The position numbers were made by a program, and so were the translations under genes. From Bacteroidia bacterium (GTDB lineage: Bacteria; Bacteroidota; Bacteroidia; UKL13-3), in contig JAKLJI010000002.1 in the NCBI GenBank assembly GCA_023151275.1, forward strand, positions 59,038 to 123,037: a stretch of DNA of 64,000 nt, read 5' to 3'. Every line of letters begins with the position of its first letter. The stretch's first letter is position 1. Below, in pieces: positions 17,518-26,378 of this stretch. Below the pieces are notes generated by a model that was not told the DNA's origin, searched no databases, and saw only the letters and a list, made by a program, of their open reading frames with translations.

Positions 17518-19446
17518 TTAAGCTTCTAATTCAATGAGTTCTTCCAGAATGGCTTCCATCTCTTTTTCCAGGTGAACCAAAGCCTTTTTCTCGGCTTCGT
17601 AGAAACGCGTGAGTTCCTCTACTTTCTTGGCATCTGAAGAAATTTCTGGTTTTGAGAAATCCTGCTCCAGCTCCTGAATTTTTGCTTTCGTAGCAACAAC
17701 TTTTTTCTCATACTCTTCAAAATTCTTTTTCAGTTTTTGAATGTAATTGTTGCTAACCTGTTTGGTTGAAGCGGCAGATTCTACCTTTTCTTCCACCACT
17801 TTTTTAGGCGCTGGTGCAGCTTTTGGTGCAGGATTACGTTTCAATTCTTCTTCGCGTTTCTGCCTCCAGTATTCATATTCATCAAAGGTTCCCGGATATT
17901 CTTTGATTTCTTCGTTTTCAATCCACCAGATTTTATTCGCAATTTGAGAAACAAAGAAACGGTCGTGGGAAACAACCACAAAACTGCCTTCATAACCTTG
18001 TAAAGCCTGAATCAAGATATTGATACTGCGCATATCCAAGTGGTTGGTAGGCTCGTCGAGGAGCAAGAAGTTGGCCTCAGTTAATAAGGTTTTCGCCAAA
18101 GCTACCCGGGCTTTCTCTCCCCCACTCAGAACTTTAATCCGTTTAAAAACCTCATCACCTTCAAACAAAAAGCAACCCAAAATGGTACGCAATTCCGTTT
18201 CAGAACGGTCTGAACCAAACTCTTGAAGCTCCTGGAGAATTTCGTTGTTTAGATTAAGCGATTCCAATTGGTGCTGGGCGTAAAAAGCCTGGCGTACATT
18301 GTATCCGGCTTTTATTTCTCCCTCATAAGGCTCCGTACCGGCTAGCATCCTCAAGATGGTTGATTTACCCTTTCCATTCGCACCAATCAAGGCTATCTTA
18401 TCTCCACGTTCAATTTTGGCTTCGGCATTGTTCAGAATACGCACATCAGGAAAGGATTTGCTAAGGCCGCTTATTTCACTCAAATAGCGACCAGGTTGCT
18501 GACCAATTCTGAATTGAATATTGATTTGGCGATTATCGTCTTCCGGAGCGTCAATTTTTTCAATTCGGTCCAACATCTTCATACGGCTTTGCGCCATTGC
18601 AGCTTTAGATGCTTTTGCTTTGAATCGATTGATGAGCTTTTCCTGATCCTTGATAAACTGTTGCTGGTTGTCGAATGCACGCTGTTGAAGCTCCATGCGT
18701 TCGGCTTTGTTTTCGATGTAGAATGAATAGTTTCCCGGGTATTCGAAAATTTTATTCATCGAAACCTCAACAATTTTGGTCACCATGCGATCTAAGAAAT
18801 ACCTATCGTGTGAAACTACAATTACTGTTCCCTGGTAGCTTTTCAAATACTCCTCAAGCCACTGGATGGATGGCATATCCAAGTGGTTGGTAGGTTCGTC
18901 AAGCATCAGCAAATTGGGCTCCTGAAGTAGCATTTTTGCCAACAGCACCCGCATACGCCAACCACCTGAAAATTTATTGAAAGGTTGTTGAAGCTGCGCT
19001 GTGGTGAACCCCAAACCTTCTAAAATCTTTTCAGTCTTGTGGTGAATATTGTAACCATCCAATTGTTCAAAAGCCTCTTGTTTATCGCTCAAAGCTTGAA
19101 GCACTTCATCGCTATGGTCGGTTTCCAGCTTTTGAATGATTTCTTCAATTTCCTTTTCCAATTTTAGCGCTCCGGCAAAGGCAGTTAACGCCACATTCAG
19201 AATTGATTCGTGGGAATCAAAACTCAATTGGTCCTGATTCAAAAACCCAATGGTAAGGTCGCGGGGCTTGCTCATTGAGCCTTCCGTAAGCGAATATTCA
19301 CCATTGATAATTCGAAGTAAGGTTGACTTTCCAGTACCATTCAAACCAATTAACCCAATGCGTTCGTTGGGCTTAATATGCCAATTGGCGTTCCGGTACA
19401 AAAAGCGTCCGCCAAATTCAAAACCAATATCCGTTAATGCAATCAT
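17518..19446 (-). CDS. ABC-F family ATPase (translation factor type)
   Basis: This 642-residue soluble protein has two ABC ATPase domains in one chain and no membrane segment. Walker A loops are GLNGTGKST (about residue 35) and GANGKGKST (about 355), with signature motifs FSGGWRMR and LSGGEKAR and Walker B DEPTNHLD twice. The linker between them, rich in Lys and Arg (about 240-300), is the ABC-F tRNA/ribosome-interaction motif. A C-terminal coiled coil (about 535-642) resembles Uup. Family members act on the ribosome; whether this one gives antibiotic protection cannot be told. It is divergent from the aminotransferase, 63 bases apart. Confidence 0.92.
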   Translation of the reverse strand: MIALTDIGFEFGGRFLYRNANWHIKPNERIGLIGLNGTGKSTLLRIINGEYSLTEGSMSKPRDLTIGFLNQDQLSFDSHESILNVALTAFAGALKLEKEIEEIIQKLETDHSDEVLQALSDKQEAFEQLDGYNIHHKTEKILEGLGFTTAQLQQPFNKFSGGWRMRVLLAKMLLQEPNLLMLDEPTNHLDMPSIQWLEEYLKSYQGTVIVVSHDRYFLDRMVTKIVEVSMNKIFEYPGNYSFYIENKAERMELQQRAFDNQQQFIKDQEKLINRFKAKASKAAMAQSRMKMLDRIEKIDAPEDDNRQINIQFRIGQQPGRYLSEISGLSKSFPDVRILNNAEAKIERGDKIALIGANGKGKSTILRMLAGTEPYEGEIKAGYNVRQAFYAQHQLESLNLNNEILQELQEFGSDRSETELRTILGCFLFEGDEVFKRIKVLSGGEKARVALAKTLLTEANFLLLDEPTNHLDMRSINILIQALQGYEGSFVVVSHDRFFVSQIANKIWWIENEEIKEYPGTFDEYEYWRQKREEELKRNPAPKAAPAPKKVVEEKVESAASTKQVSNNYIQKLKKNFEEYEKKVVATKAKIQELEQDFSKPEISSDAKKVEELTRFYEAEKKALVHLEKEMEAILEELIELEA

Positions 19447-19509
19447 ATAAGCTGCGAAGATAAGACGCTGGAGATTCTTTTTTGATTAAGAATTGGCTAA
19501 ATTGGACCC

Positions 19510-20769
19510 ATGCAAGAGGTTTCAACCATGGCAGCCAACCTGATTGGCTCGGAAATCATCAAATTAGGCGCTGAAATTACCAAACGAATTCGCGAAGGAC
19601 AATCGATATACAACCTTACCATTGGCGATTTTGACCCAAGTATTTTCCCCATTCCAGAGCGATTGCGGGATTTAATCATTGAAGCCTACACCAAAGGTGA
19701 AACGAATTATCCACCCGCAGATGGTGTTCCGGAATTGAAAAAAGCAGTTCAATCCTTTATTGAAAGTAAACAAGGCATTTCGTTTGGCGATGATGAATTG
19801 TTGATTGCCGGAGGTGGACGCCCCATCATTCATGCAATTTACCAAACCTTGGTAGATCCGGGCGATGAAGTCATTTATCCGGTTCCAAGTTGGAATAATA
19901 ATCACTATTGCCACCTGAGTGGAGCGGTAAAACGGGAAATACAAACGCGACCAGAGGATGGATTTTTGCCTACTGCGGCAGAACTCAAGCCACATTTGAA
20001 AAATGCAGTAATTCTAGCTCTTTGCTCGCCTTTAAATCCAACCGGAACTACCTTTAGAAAAGAGCAATTGCTTGAAATTTGCGAATTGGTTTTGGAAGAA
20101 AACAAACGCAGAAACAGAAATCAAAAACCTCTCTACTTACTTTTTGATCAGATTTATTGGATGCTTCGAGTAGAAGGCATCGAACACATAAATCCTTTGC
20201 AGCTAGTGCCGGAACTAAAGCCATTTACTGTTTTTGTGGATGGTATTTCAAAATCGCTTGCAGCAACCGGAGTGCGGGTTGGCTGGTCGTTGGGCCCTGC
20301 TCCAATCATCAACCGCATGAAGTCGATAATAGGCCATATTGGAGCTTGGGCCCCACGTGCAGAACAAGTGGCAACGGCTGCATTTTTGAATGAAAGGGAT
20401 GCGATGGATTTGTATGTGCATGATATTCAGGAAAAACTTCACAACAGGCTAAATACACTTTCTTTGGGAATTGAGAACTTGAAGAAGAAAGGATTTCCGG
20501 TGAATTGCATTCAACCTGAAGGGGCCATTTACTTGTCGGTTCAATTTGCCTTGAAAGGCAAAAGAAAACCGGATGGTGAACTTATTGAAACCACCCAAGA
20601 CATTACCGATTACCTATTGAATGCTGCAAAACTAGCAGTTGTTCCATTTACTGCATTTGGCTGCGCACCAGGTACAGATTGGTACAGGGTTTCGGTAGGC
20701 ACATTAAAACAGGAATCAATTTCAGATTTATTGGACAAGCTAGAAAAAGCCTTAGAAGGAATTTCCTAG
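19510..20769 (+). CDS. PLP-dependent aminotransferase, class I/II
   Basis: This 419-residue protein has the fold-type I aminotransferase layout: the N-terminal segment YNLTIGDFDPSIFPIP, the substrate/cofactor stretch NPTGTTF, and the PLP lysine at about residue 248 in DGISKSLAATGVRVGW, followed by the phosphate-binding Arg. The C-terminus ends with the substrate-carboxylate region DWYRVSVGTL. The substrate cannot be told from sequence; aspartate/aromatic-type members are the nearest match. A second Met (residue 7) is an alternative start. Confidence 0.88.
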   Translation: MQEVSTMAANLIGSEIIKLGAEITKRIREGQSIYNLTIGDFDPSIFPIPERLRDLIIEAYTKGETNYPPADGVPELKKAVQSFIESKQGISFGDDELLIAGGGRPIIHAIYQTLVDPGDEVIYPVPSWNNNHYCHLSGAVKREIQTRPEDGFLPTAAELKPHLKNAVILALCSPLNPTGTTFRKEQLLEICELVLEENKRRNRNQKPLYLLFDQIYWMLRVEGIEHINPLQLVPELKPFTVFVDGISKSLAATGVRVGWSLGPAPIINRMKSIIGHIGAWAPRAEQVATAAFLNERDAMDLYVHDIQEKLHNRLNTLSLGIENLKKKGFPVNCIQPEGAIYLSVQFALKGKRKPDGELIETTQDITDYLLNAAKLAVVPFTAFGCAPGTDWYRVSVGTLKQESISDLLDKLEKALEGIS

Positions 20770-20814
20770 TTAGTTGGGGAGTTTGAATTGAATGGGTTGA
20801 AGAAACTTGTAGGC

Positions 20815-21426
20815 TCAATCAACTTTTACGATGTTAAAATTTGAGATTCCCTTTATTGCAACCAAACCATCTTTAAAGGTATAAAATAGTTCTGCGTTTT
20901 GATTTTTGTGGTAAAAAGAGAATGTATAAACCTTATTGAATAAGACTCCATGCACAATTCCTGAATCTGAATAAACCATACCGGGAAACGTTAAACTATC
21001 ATAGTAATTTATTGAAAAAGGAAAAGAACTTTGGGATTTGTCCCCATCAATCCAAAAACTAAACTTGGAATTATAATTCCAGTAACTAATATCATCCCAA
21101 TCCATTCCAACATTAAAATGGATAGTCATGTACTTACTTTTGAGGTTAACGATTCTTCGCTCAACCTGGTAACCATCTTCACATCGACCTTCTGAATTTG
21201 GTCTAAATAATTTATCAAAGTAGAATTGATCAGCATCGCAAATCATCCAAAACGTATCGTTGTATTGGAGGTGAACAAATCGACTTTTCTGATTAAGGGA
21301 ATATGGAATTGCTAATTTTTCAGTTTCATGTAATTTCAATTTTCGCATTTCTTCACACCGATCAAAACATCCATAAAGACTTCCAAGAAAGCCAATCAAA
21401 GCAACATGTTTTAGAATCTTTTTCAT
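20815..21426 (-). CDS. Hypothetical lipoprotein
   Basis: This 203-residue protein belongs to no family I recognise. The start is placed at 21426, where MKKILKHVALIGFLGSLYGC forms a lipoprotein signal with lipidated Cys20; the longer reading frame upstream has no signal character. The rest is rich in aromatic and polar residues and looks like a beta-rich extracytoplasmic domain. It lies 25 bases downstream of the GNAT gene on the same strand and may be cotranscribed with it. Confidence 0.7.
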   Translation of the reverse strand: MKKILKHVALIGFLGSLYGCFDRCEEMRKLKLHETEKLAIPYSLNQKSRFVHLQYNDTFWMICDADQFYFDKLFRPNSEGRCEDGYQVERRIVNLKSKYMTIHFNVGMDWDDISYWNYNSKFSFWIDGDKSQSSFPFSINYYDSLTFPGMVYSDSGIVHGVLFNKVYTFSFYHKNQNAELFYTFKDGLVAIKGISNFNIVKVD

Positions 21427-21451
21427 CAAATAAGCTACATAATTTACCTCA

Positions 21452-21964
21452 CTAAAAATCAAATTCCCAGCGCTTCACCCGGCCATCCTCCGGGTCATCC
21501 AATTCAGAGGAAAAGCGGAACCCGACCTTTTTGAGTACAGCAGCCGAAATTGGGTCATCGGCCAAGGTATGAGCAATTACCCGGTTAACTTGTTTTTGTT
21601 CCCTGGCAAATTCAACCAAAGCAGCGGCTATTTCGGTTGCCAAACCACGGTTTCTAAAATCAGGGGCAATTTCATATCCAATCTCAAGTTCTCCGTGTGC
21701 ATTCGGCGGACCTTTAAACCCACAGGTTCCAATTAAAGACTTGGAATCGGAATGAATTGGAAACCAGGCCCACCAAATTTGTTCCTGTGGATTGGTTTTG
21801 ATTTTTTCTAAAACATAACTAAAAATTTCAGTTCCGAACTGATTCCAGTTTCTGGCCGGTTTCACATTCAGCAACTCTGTAAATGCCGTTTCATTGCTGA
21901 TGGCTAGGTTGAGCAGTTGCTCATCAGCATTCCATAAAATACAACGTTGGGTAGTAATTTGCAT
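21452..21964 (-). CDS. GNAT family N-acetyltransferase
   Basis: This 170-residue protein looks like a RimJ/RimL-type acetyltransferase. Visible motifs are the acetyl-CoA loop region EIGYEIAPDFRNRGLATEIAAALVEFA and the late segment VIAHTLADDPISAAVLKKVGF. The start is set at 21964 (MQITTQRC); a Met nine codons upstream gives a hydrophobic extension that is unlikely to be translated. The acceptor substrate is unknown. Divergent from the small gene at 22294. Confidence 0.85.
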   Translation of the reverse strand: MQITTQRCILWNADEQLLNLAISNETAFTELLNVKPARNWNQFGTEIFSYVLEKIKTNPQEQIWWAWFPIHSDSKSLIGTCGFKGPPNAHGELEIGYEIAPDFRNRGLATEIAAALVEFAREQKQVNRVIAHTLADDPISAAVLKKVGFRFSSELDDPEDGRVKRWEFDF

Positions 21965-22293
21965 TAGAACTATAAAATGGAAAAATAGCAAAAACTAGTC
22001 AGACCTGCATAACCAGCTATTTCTCAACCCCTACCGTTGAATCGTTCAAAGTACTGAGCAAAAAACTTAAGGAATTGCGACACATTCAAACAAGGGAATA
22101 TGCCTTGTAAACCTGATTAGAGTTTTGACAGGTATCCAAAAGTTCAATAGTTTAGGATGCTCAAGTAGAGAAACCAAGTTTTATACCCAATTCACTTGTA
22201 CTTTCGCATTGAAATTTGCATTTATCCAAGATTAATACAAGTTTTACCTCAAAAATCGGCAGGTTATTCTTTCTTATCACCAAATCTTAAATC
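21965..22293. other. Intergenic stretch, 329 bases
   Basis: No reading frame, RNA gene or convincing promoter is seen. It separates two divergent genes and so must hold their promoters. A small inverted repeat, ACAAGG-gaatatg-CCTTGT, is the only local structure noticed. Confidence 0.5.
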
Positions 22294-22566
22294 ATGACTA
22301 GAATTTTAGTTCTCATCAGTCTATCAGACAGCGGCATAGAAACCATCAAAAGCACACCAGGACTTCCACAACAAGAAATGGAATTTGTAAACCGTTGGAA
22401 ACAAGAAAACGTATTGGAAAGCTTTTTCATTTCGGTTTCCAAAAAGGAAGCTGTTCTCATTTTCCAGGAGGTTGATGAAGCGAGAACCCGGGAAATGATT
22501 GAAACCCTTCCCTATTTCCCTTACATGGAAAAAATTGATTACCACGTGTTGAATAAGCAATTTTAG
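22294..22566 (+). CDS. Small protein, possible dimeric alpha/beta-barrel (muconolactone isomerase-like)
   Basis: This 90-residue protein alternates beta-type and helical stretches (MTRILVLISLS at the start, EAVLIFQEVDEARTREMIETLPYF later), which fits the ferredoxin-like dimeric alpha/beta-barrel fold of small isomerases and YciI-like proteins. No catalytic residues can be assigned. It stands alone between non-coding gaps. The fold assignment is by pattern only. Confidence 0.65.
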   Translation: MTRILVLISLSDSGIETIKSTPGLPQQEMEFVNRWKQENVLESFFISVSKKEAVLIFQEVDEARTREMIETLPYFPYMEKIDYHVLNKQF

Positions 22567-22740
22567 GTAATTGGTTTTTGAATTAAACCTTTTGGAATTG
22601 ATTCAACAGATTTCAGCAGGCAAAATTCTGTCACTATTTTTTCCAAACTGAATCTCGAGTATTATTTAGCATATCCACGTTTTATTTTGAGAATTATGGA
22701 TTTCCTACTCTATTTTTAACCCGAAAAACGGAAAAAGTAA

Positions 22741-24132
22741 ATGAAACCCTACGAAGCAATTAACTGGTATGAAAAAAATGCCGATGATGTATATGATTAT
22801 CTATTTGAGAACCTTGAAAATGATGTAAAGGAGCAGAGCATTTTCCTCCAGTGGCTAATGCAGTATTTCCCTGAAGTGAATATTGATTGGATAGATATTT
22901 TTGAAGATTTTAGTGATGAATTAATTCGAACAAACAAGGTTCAGGATGTCCTTAATTTTGTATCTTGGTATAAGGAAAAATATCCCGAAAATTATCTTGA
23001 AAAGTATGAGTTTATTGAACAAGATTTAAGCAATTATTTTTTCTACACAAAGGATATTGAGCAAATTAAAGCAAGAATTGCCATTGTACAGCAAAATCCG
23101 GTTTCAGGAATAGAAACATTTACAATTCGCTTACTGTATCAACTTATTTATCATGGCTACTATGAACTCGCCATTAGTTATGCCAACAGCATCTGGAAGC
23201 CAATTGTTGACTCGGATAAACTCTACGGATTCCCGGCTTATCCTTTAATAAGCACCATCCATGTAAGTCTGCTTCAAAACTTTTATGAAGAAAATCTAAA
23301 AGGAAACCAAACAAATGAGGATGAGCTGTTTAAACAATTGGTAACATTGGGTTTTGAAGATGATAAATCCATACTAAACCGATCACTACAGTATTTAAAA
23401 GAAGAGTTCTCAATTACTGCTATTGAAGAAAGTATCCAAAATGATGATAATGAATTTTTTCTGATTTTGAATATTCACTTTTTAAAATACATGTACCATA
23501 CCTACCAATTGCCATTTATTTTTTCTGAACGGATTTGGAACTTTGTTTCCTCAACTGAACTATTCGGTAAAGAAAAAGGAATTGAAAACTGGTTTAATGT
23601 TCATTCAAAAATATTAGACAAGTATTTTTGGGATAATTTGGATATTCATTTGGGGTCAAATGAACTGGAAATCTTTGGCAAGGTTTGGGGCCTTGAATAT
23701 GTTTTTACTTTCCTTCATAAGTATGGATTGTTGTCAACCGAGCATCATGAAAAAATGATAGCAAAAATTACTTATTTGAGAAATGCAATGATAAGGTATT
23801 CAAATTCCAATCTATGGCACATGTTGTTTGTATTTGACTGGCCGAAAACAAACAACTTTGCTGAAGATCCTACTGAAAAAAGTCTATTCAACGATACCTT
23901 TGGAATCGATTCCAGTATTTCATCGAAAAATGTAGAAACCTATCTTTCCCATAAAACACCGCCAGAATGGTTAAAGTGGGAATTGAATCATAAAAACAGT
24001 AAGCCGAAGAATAAAATTCTTCCAGGGCTCGATTTTATGCCTATTGTGAAAAATGAACCGAGCATTGGAAGAAATGATTTATGTCCATGCGGAAGTGGAA
24101 AAAAATACAAGAAATGCTGCATGGATAACTGA
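22741..24132 (+). CDS. Uncharacterised protein with C-terminal SEC-C zinc motif
   Basis: This 463-residue acidic, largely helical protein has no recognisable domain except the C-terminus, where CPCGSGKKYKKCC (about residues 448-460) is a complete SEC-C metal-binding motif as at the end of SecA. SEC-C tails often attach a protein to the translocase or the ribosome. The body has many aromatic residues and could be a helical repeat. It has no co-directional neighbours; a hairpin pair follows. Confidence 0.8.
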   Translation: MKPYEAINWYEKNADDVYDYLFENLENDVKEQSIFLQWLMQYFPEVNIDWIDIFEDFSDELIRTNKVQDVLNFVSWYKEKYPENYLEKYEFIEQDLSNYFFYTKDIEQIKARIAIVQQNPVSGIETFTIRLLYQLIYHGYYELAISYANSIWKPIVDSDKLYGFPAYPLISTIHVSLLQNFYEENLKGNQTNEDELFKQLVTLGFEDDKSILNRSLQYLKEEFSITAIEESIQNDDNEFFLILNIHFLKYMYHTYQLPFIFSERIWNFVSSTELFGKEKGIENWFNVHSKILDKYFWDNLDIHLGSNELEIFGKVWGLEYVFTFLHKYGLLSTEHHEKMIAKITYLRNAMIRYSNSNLWHMLFVFDWPKTNNFAEDPTEKSLFNDTFGIDSSISSKNVETYLSHKTPPEWLKWELNHKNSKPKNKILPGLDFMPIVKNEPSIGRNDLCPCGSGKKYKKCCMDN

Positions 24133-24142
24133 TTGACAGCAA

Positions 24143-24219
24143 TTCATTTTCAAAATGAAACAAACCTCTTCAAACAATCATTGGTTATGGGCTACTACAA
24201 TCAAAAAAATTGTTTGAGG
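24143..24219. terminator. Two hairpins between convergent genes
   Basis: TTCATTTT (24143-24150) and AAAATGAA (24152-24159) form a perfect short palindrome. CCTC-tt-CAAACAAT (24165-24178) pairs with ATTGTTTGAGG (24209-24219). Read on the minus strand, the second hairpin is followed by T-rich sequence, so it may end the plug-protein transcript. Assignment as a terminator is tentative. Confidence 0.35.
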
Positions 24220-24291
24220 AAAAATTAAATCAAAAATAAAATTGCCCCCAACACACTATTCTGAAATTCAAACATCTTGAGAATCCTGATT

Positions 24292-25554
24292 CTAAGGCGT
24301 GGTTGAATTCAATCGTCGAGCTGCAATTAACTCATCGTAGCCAAATTGTAGATTGCGGGTGTACACCAAAATGAGGTACTCGTTTTCAGTTTGAAAATGA
24401 CTGCCTTCAATGGCGCTTAAGTCGGGTTTACCTTGATCATCCAAAACCGCATAGGCATATTCAAAACGACCTTGTTTCAATGGAACTTCCAAATCGTAAC
24501 GCTGGCGGTTTTTATTGTAGCTCATCTTGTATTCAGGCAAACAGCGCCAATCGGTAAATTCTCCCACCACGTACACCTCTTGTCCGGGTTGAATGCCAAA
24601 CAAGGCCGAGAGGTAAAAATTGGTCCAAGCGTAATCGCCATCAATATCTGAGTTGTTGCCCTCTTTGTTGGCAATTACCTGCTTGCCATTGTAATCGGCA
24701 TATTGAAAATACTGCGTTGCGGCGCGACTTTCATCAATATTGAGGAGCACATGCCAAACAGAATCCGTGCGTTTGCTGCGCACATTTTGCGAGAATTGCC
24801 TAAGGTTGCGGATATCGAAAAAACGAAACTCGTTTCCACCCGGAAACAAGGTTTTGTCCATGTAGGAATAATCAAGTTTGTTATTACTAGCAAACAAGGG
24901 AGGTAATCCGGTAATGGCATTTTCCCAACGGTTATTTTGAATGAGTACCACCTTTACATCTTGCAATGGATTTACAATCTGACTGGGATTATACCCCACA
25001 CTAAACTGCAATTCTTGCTTGGTGTACCTAAATTCTGCCAGAGTTGCAGGTTTTGCGGTGGCTTCAATTTCGGCACTGCGTTTCATCACCATAAGCCTAC
25101 GCACCAGCAACAAATCATTTTCATCAAAATTGCGAAACACCTTCAACAAATAGTTTCCCGACCAAACCGGCTTCATGTTTTCGTTCGGAAAAATGAGGTT
25201 GTAATGCACGTATTTGGTGTAGGTATTGGTTGAAAATCGAAAATCAGTAATGTTATCAAAATTCATACCTCGCAGGTATTCGTTTTGATTGTTCTTCACC
25301 GGATTCCAACCTGCATCACAGAGCACTAAGGTGTACTGTAGATTTTCGCTTTCAGGACCAAGCATATCGAAACTTAGTTTCAGCTGTTCGTTTCCTTCCA
25401 AAGCAATAATCGGATACCGGTCGTCGGTACCGTTTTTCATCAACTGAACCGTTTTTACACGAGGGTCGAAAACCGCATTGGGATTAGGCAATTGAGCAAA
25501 ACCAAATCTAGCAAGAACCAACAAGCCATAAAATAAAAGATGCAGTTTTTTCAT
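24292..25554 (-). CDS. T9SS plug protein (DUF5103)
   Basis: This 420-residue protein matches the DUF5103 family, now described as the plug that closes the SprA translocon of the type IX secretion system. The signal peptide starts at MKKLHLLFYGLLVLARFGFA (start set at 25554; the upstream 40-codon extension is not signal-like). Family features seen are VKTVQLMKNGTDDRYPIIALEG, CDAGWNPVKNNQNEYLRG near residue 80, and the C-terminal domain GEFTDWRCLPEYKMSYNKN. It lies 10 bases from ccmB on the same strand. No other T9SS translocon gene is adjacent. Confidence 0.85.
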   Translation of the reverse strand: MKKLHLLFYGLLVLARFGFAQLPNPNAVFDPRVKTVQLMKNGTDDRYPIIALEGNEQLKLSFDMLGPESENLQYTLVLCDAGWNPVKNNQNEYLRGMNFDNITDFRFSTNTYTKYVHYNLIFPNENMKPVWSGNYLLKVFRNFDENDLLLVRRLMVMKRSAEIEATAKPATLAEFRYTKQELQFSVGYNPSQIVNPLQDVKVVLIQNNRWENAITGLPPLFASNNKLDYSYMDKTLFPGGNEFRFFDIRNLRQFSQNVRSKRTDSVWHVLLNIDESRAATQYFQYADYNGKQVIANKEGNNSDIDGDYAWTNFYLSALFGIQPGQEVYVVGEFTDWRCLPEYKMSYNKNRQRYDLEVPLKQGRFEYAYAVLDDQGKPDLSAIEGSHFQTENEYLILVYTRNLQFGYDELIAARRLNSTTP

Positions 25555-25564
25555 AACCGACAAA

Positions 25565-26224
25565 TTAATCTTTCCAAACGGAAGGGAACAACATATAAGC
25601 CAAACCAATGACCATTGCATCAAGCAAAAACAATACCAGCATATCGCTAAGCAGCTGCTCCGGGTCAATTCCATCCATAGCGCGCTTGCAGGCCTTGATT
25701 AAAATAAGCAGCAAAGGAATAATGATGGGCAAACTCAACACCGGCATCAACAAATTGCTACTTCCTCCTTTTGATGCTAGAGCAGAAAGAAGCGTAAACG
25801 TAGCCGCAAAGCCTATGCTTCCCAAAATGGTAAGCAGCAAATAATAGCCTTGAAAAGCAACCGGATTGCCCATGAGCAAGCTATAAAATCCTAAACTCAC
25901 TAATGCCAATAGGATATTGAGCAAGGAATTGTAAATAATACGAGCCAGCATAAGATTTACCGGCTTCATTAGCGCATGGTAATAAAGGTTTTTACCTCGA
26001 CTATCGCCAATAAAGCTTTTGGCAATGGCATTGATGGAAAGGAAGAGGAGAATTATCCAGAAAATGGCATTCCATGCCGGGTCACCAAGCATACGAACAG
26101 CCAGGTAAACAATCATTACTGAAGCAAAAACCTGGAGTAGAATACCATTAATGGTGTAGCGTTGCCTCCATTCGGAACGCAGCTCTTTAAGTGTAAAGCG
26201 GAGGATTTGATCTGATGCCTTCAA
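25565..26224 (-). CDS. ccmB: Heme exporter protein B
   Basis: This is the membrane subunit of the CcmABC heme/cytochrome c maturation ABC complex. The conserved N-terminal core ELRSEWRQRYTINGILL is followed by about six hydrophobic segments. The open frame extends to 26299, but it has no ATG there; a TTG at 26224 (LKASDQILRF) gives the length and N-terminus seen in homologues, so the start is uncertain. ccmA and ccmC are not in the window. Downstream is the T9SS plug gene; the promoter region would be shared with divergent accC. Confidence 0.85.
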   Translation of the reverse strand: MKASDQILRFTLKELRSEWRQRYTINGILLQVFASVMIVYLAVRMLGDPAWNAIFWIILLFLSINAIAKSFIGDSRGKNLYYHALMKPVNLMLARIIYNSLLNILLALVSLGFYSLLMGNPVAFQGYYLLLTILGSIGFAATFTLLSALASKGGSSNLLMPVLSLPIIIPLLLILIKACKRAMDGIDPEQLLSDMLVLFLLDAMVIGLAYMLFPSVWKD

Positions 26225-26378
26225 GATGTGCAAAATAGCTGCTTTGCAGGCATAAAGCCAAAAATGGCCGATTCTTGATTTTTCCACAATGGAAAACAAG
26301 AAAAAGAATCCTGTTTATTGAAGCTACAATCCGACTATTTTTGAGCGCCGTTTTCTATCTTGCGGCATAACACTGAAC

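Noticed and set aside
25555..25674. 40-codon N-terminal extension of the T9SS plug protein
   Set aside because: The extension overlaps the end of ccmB and hides the clear signal peptide that starts at 25554.
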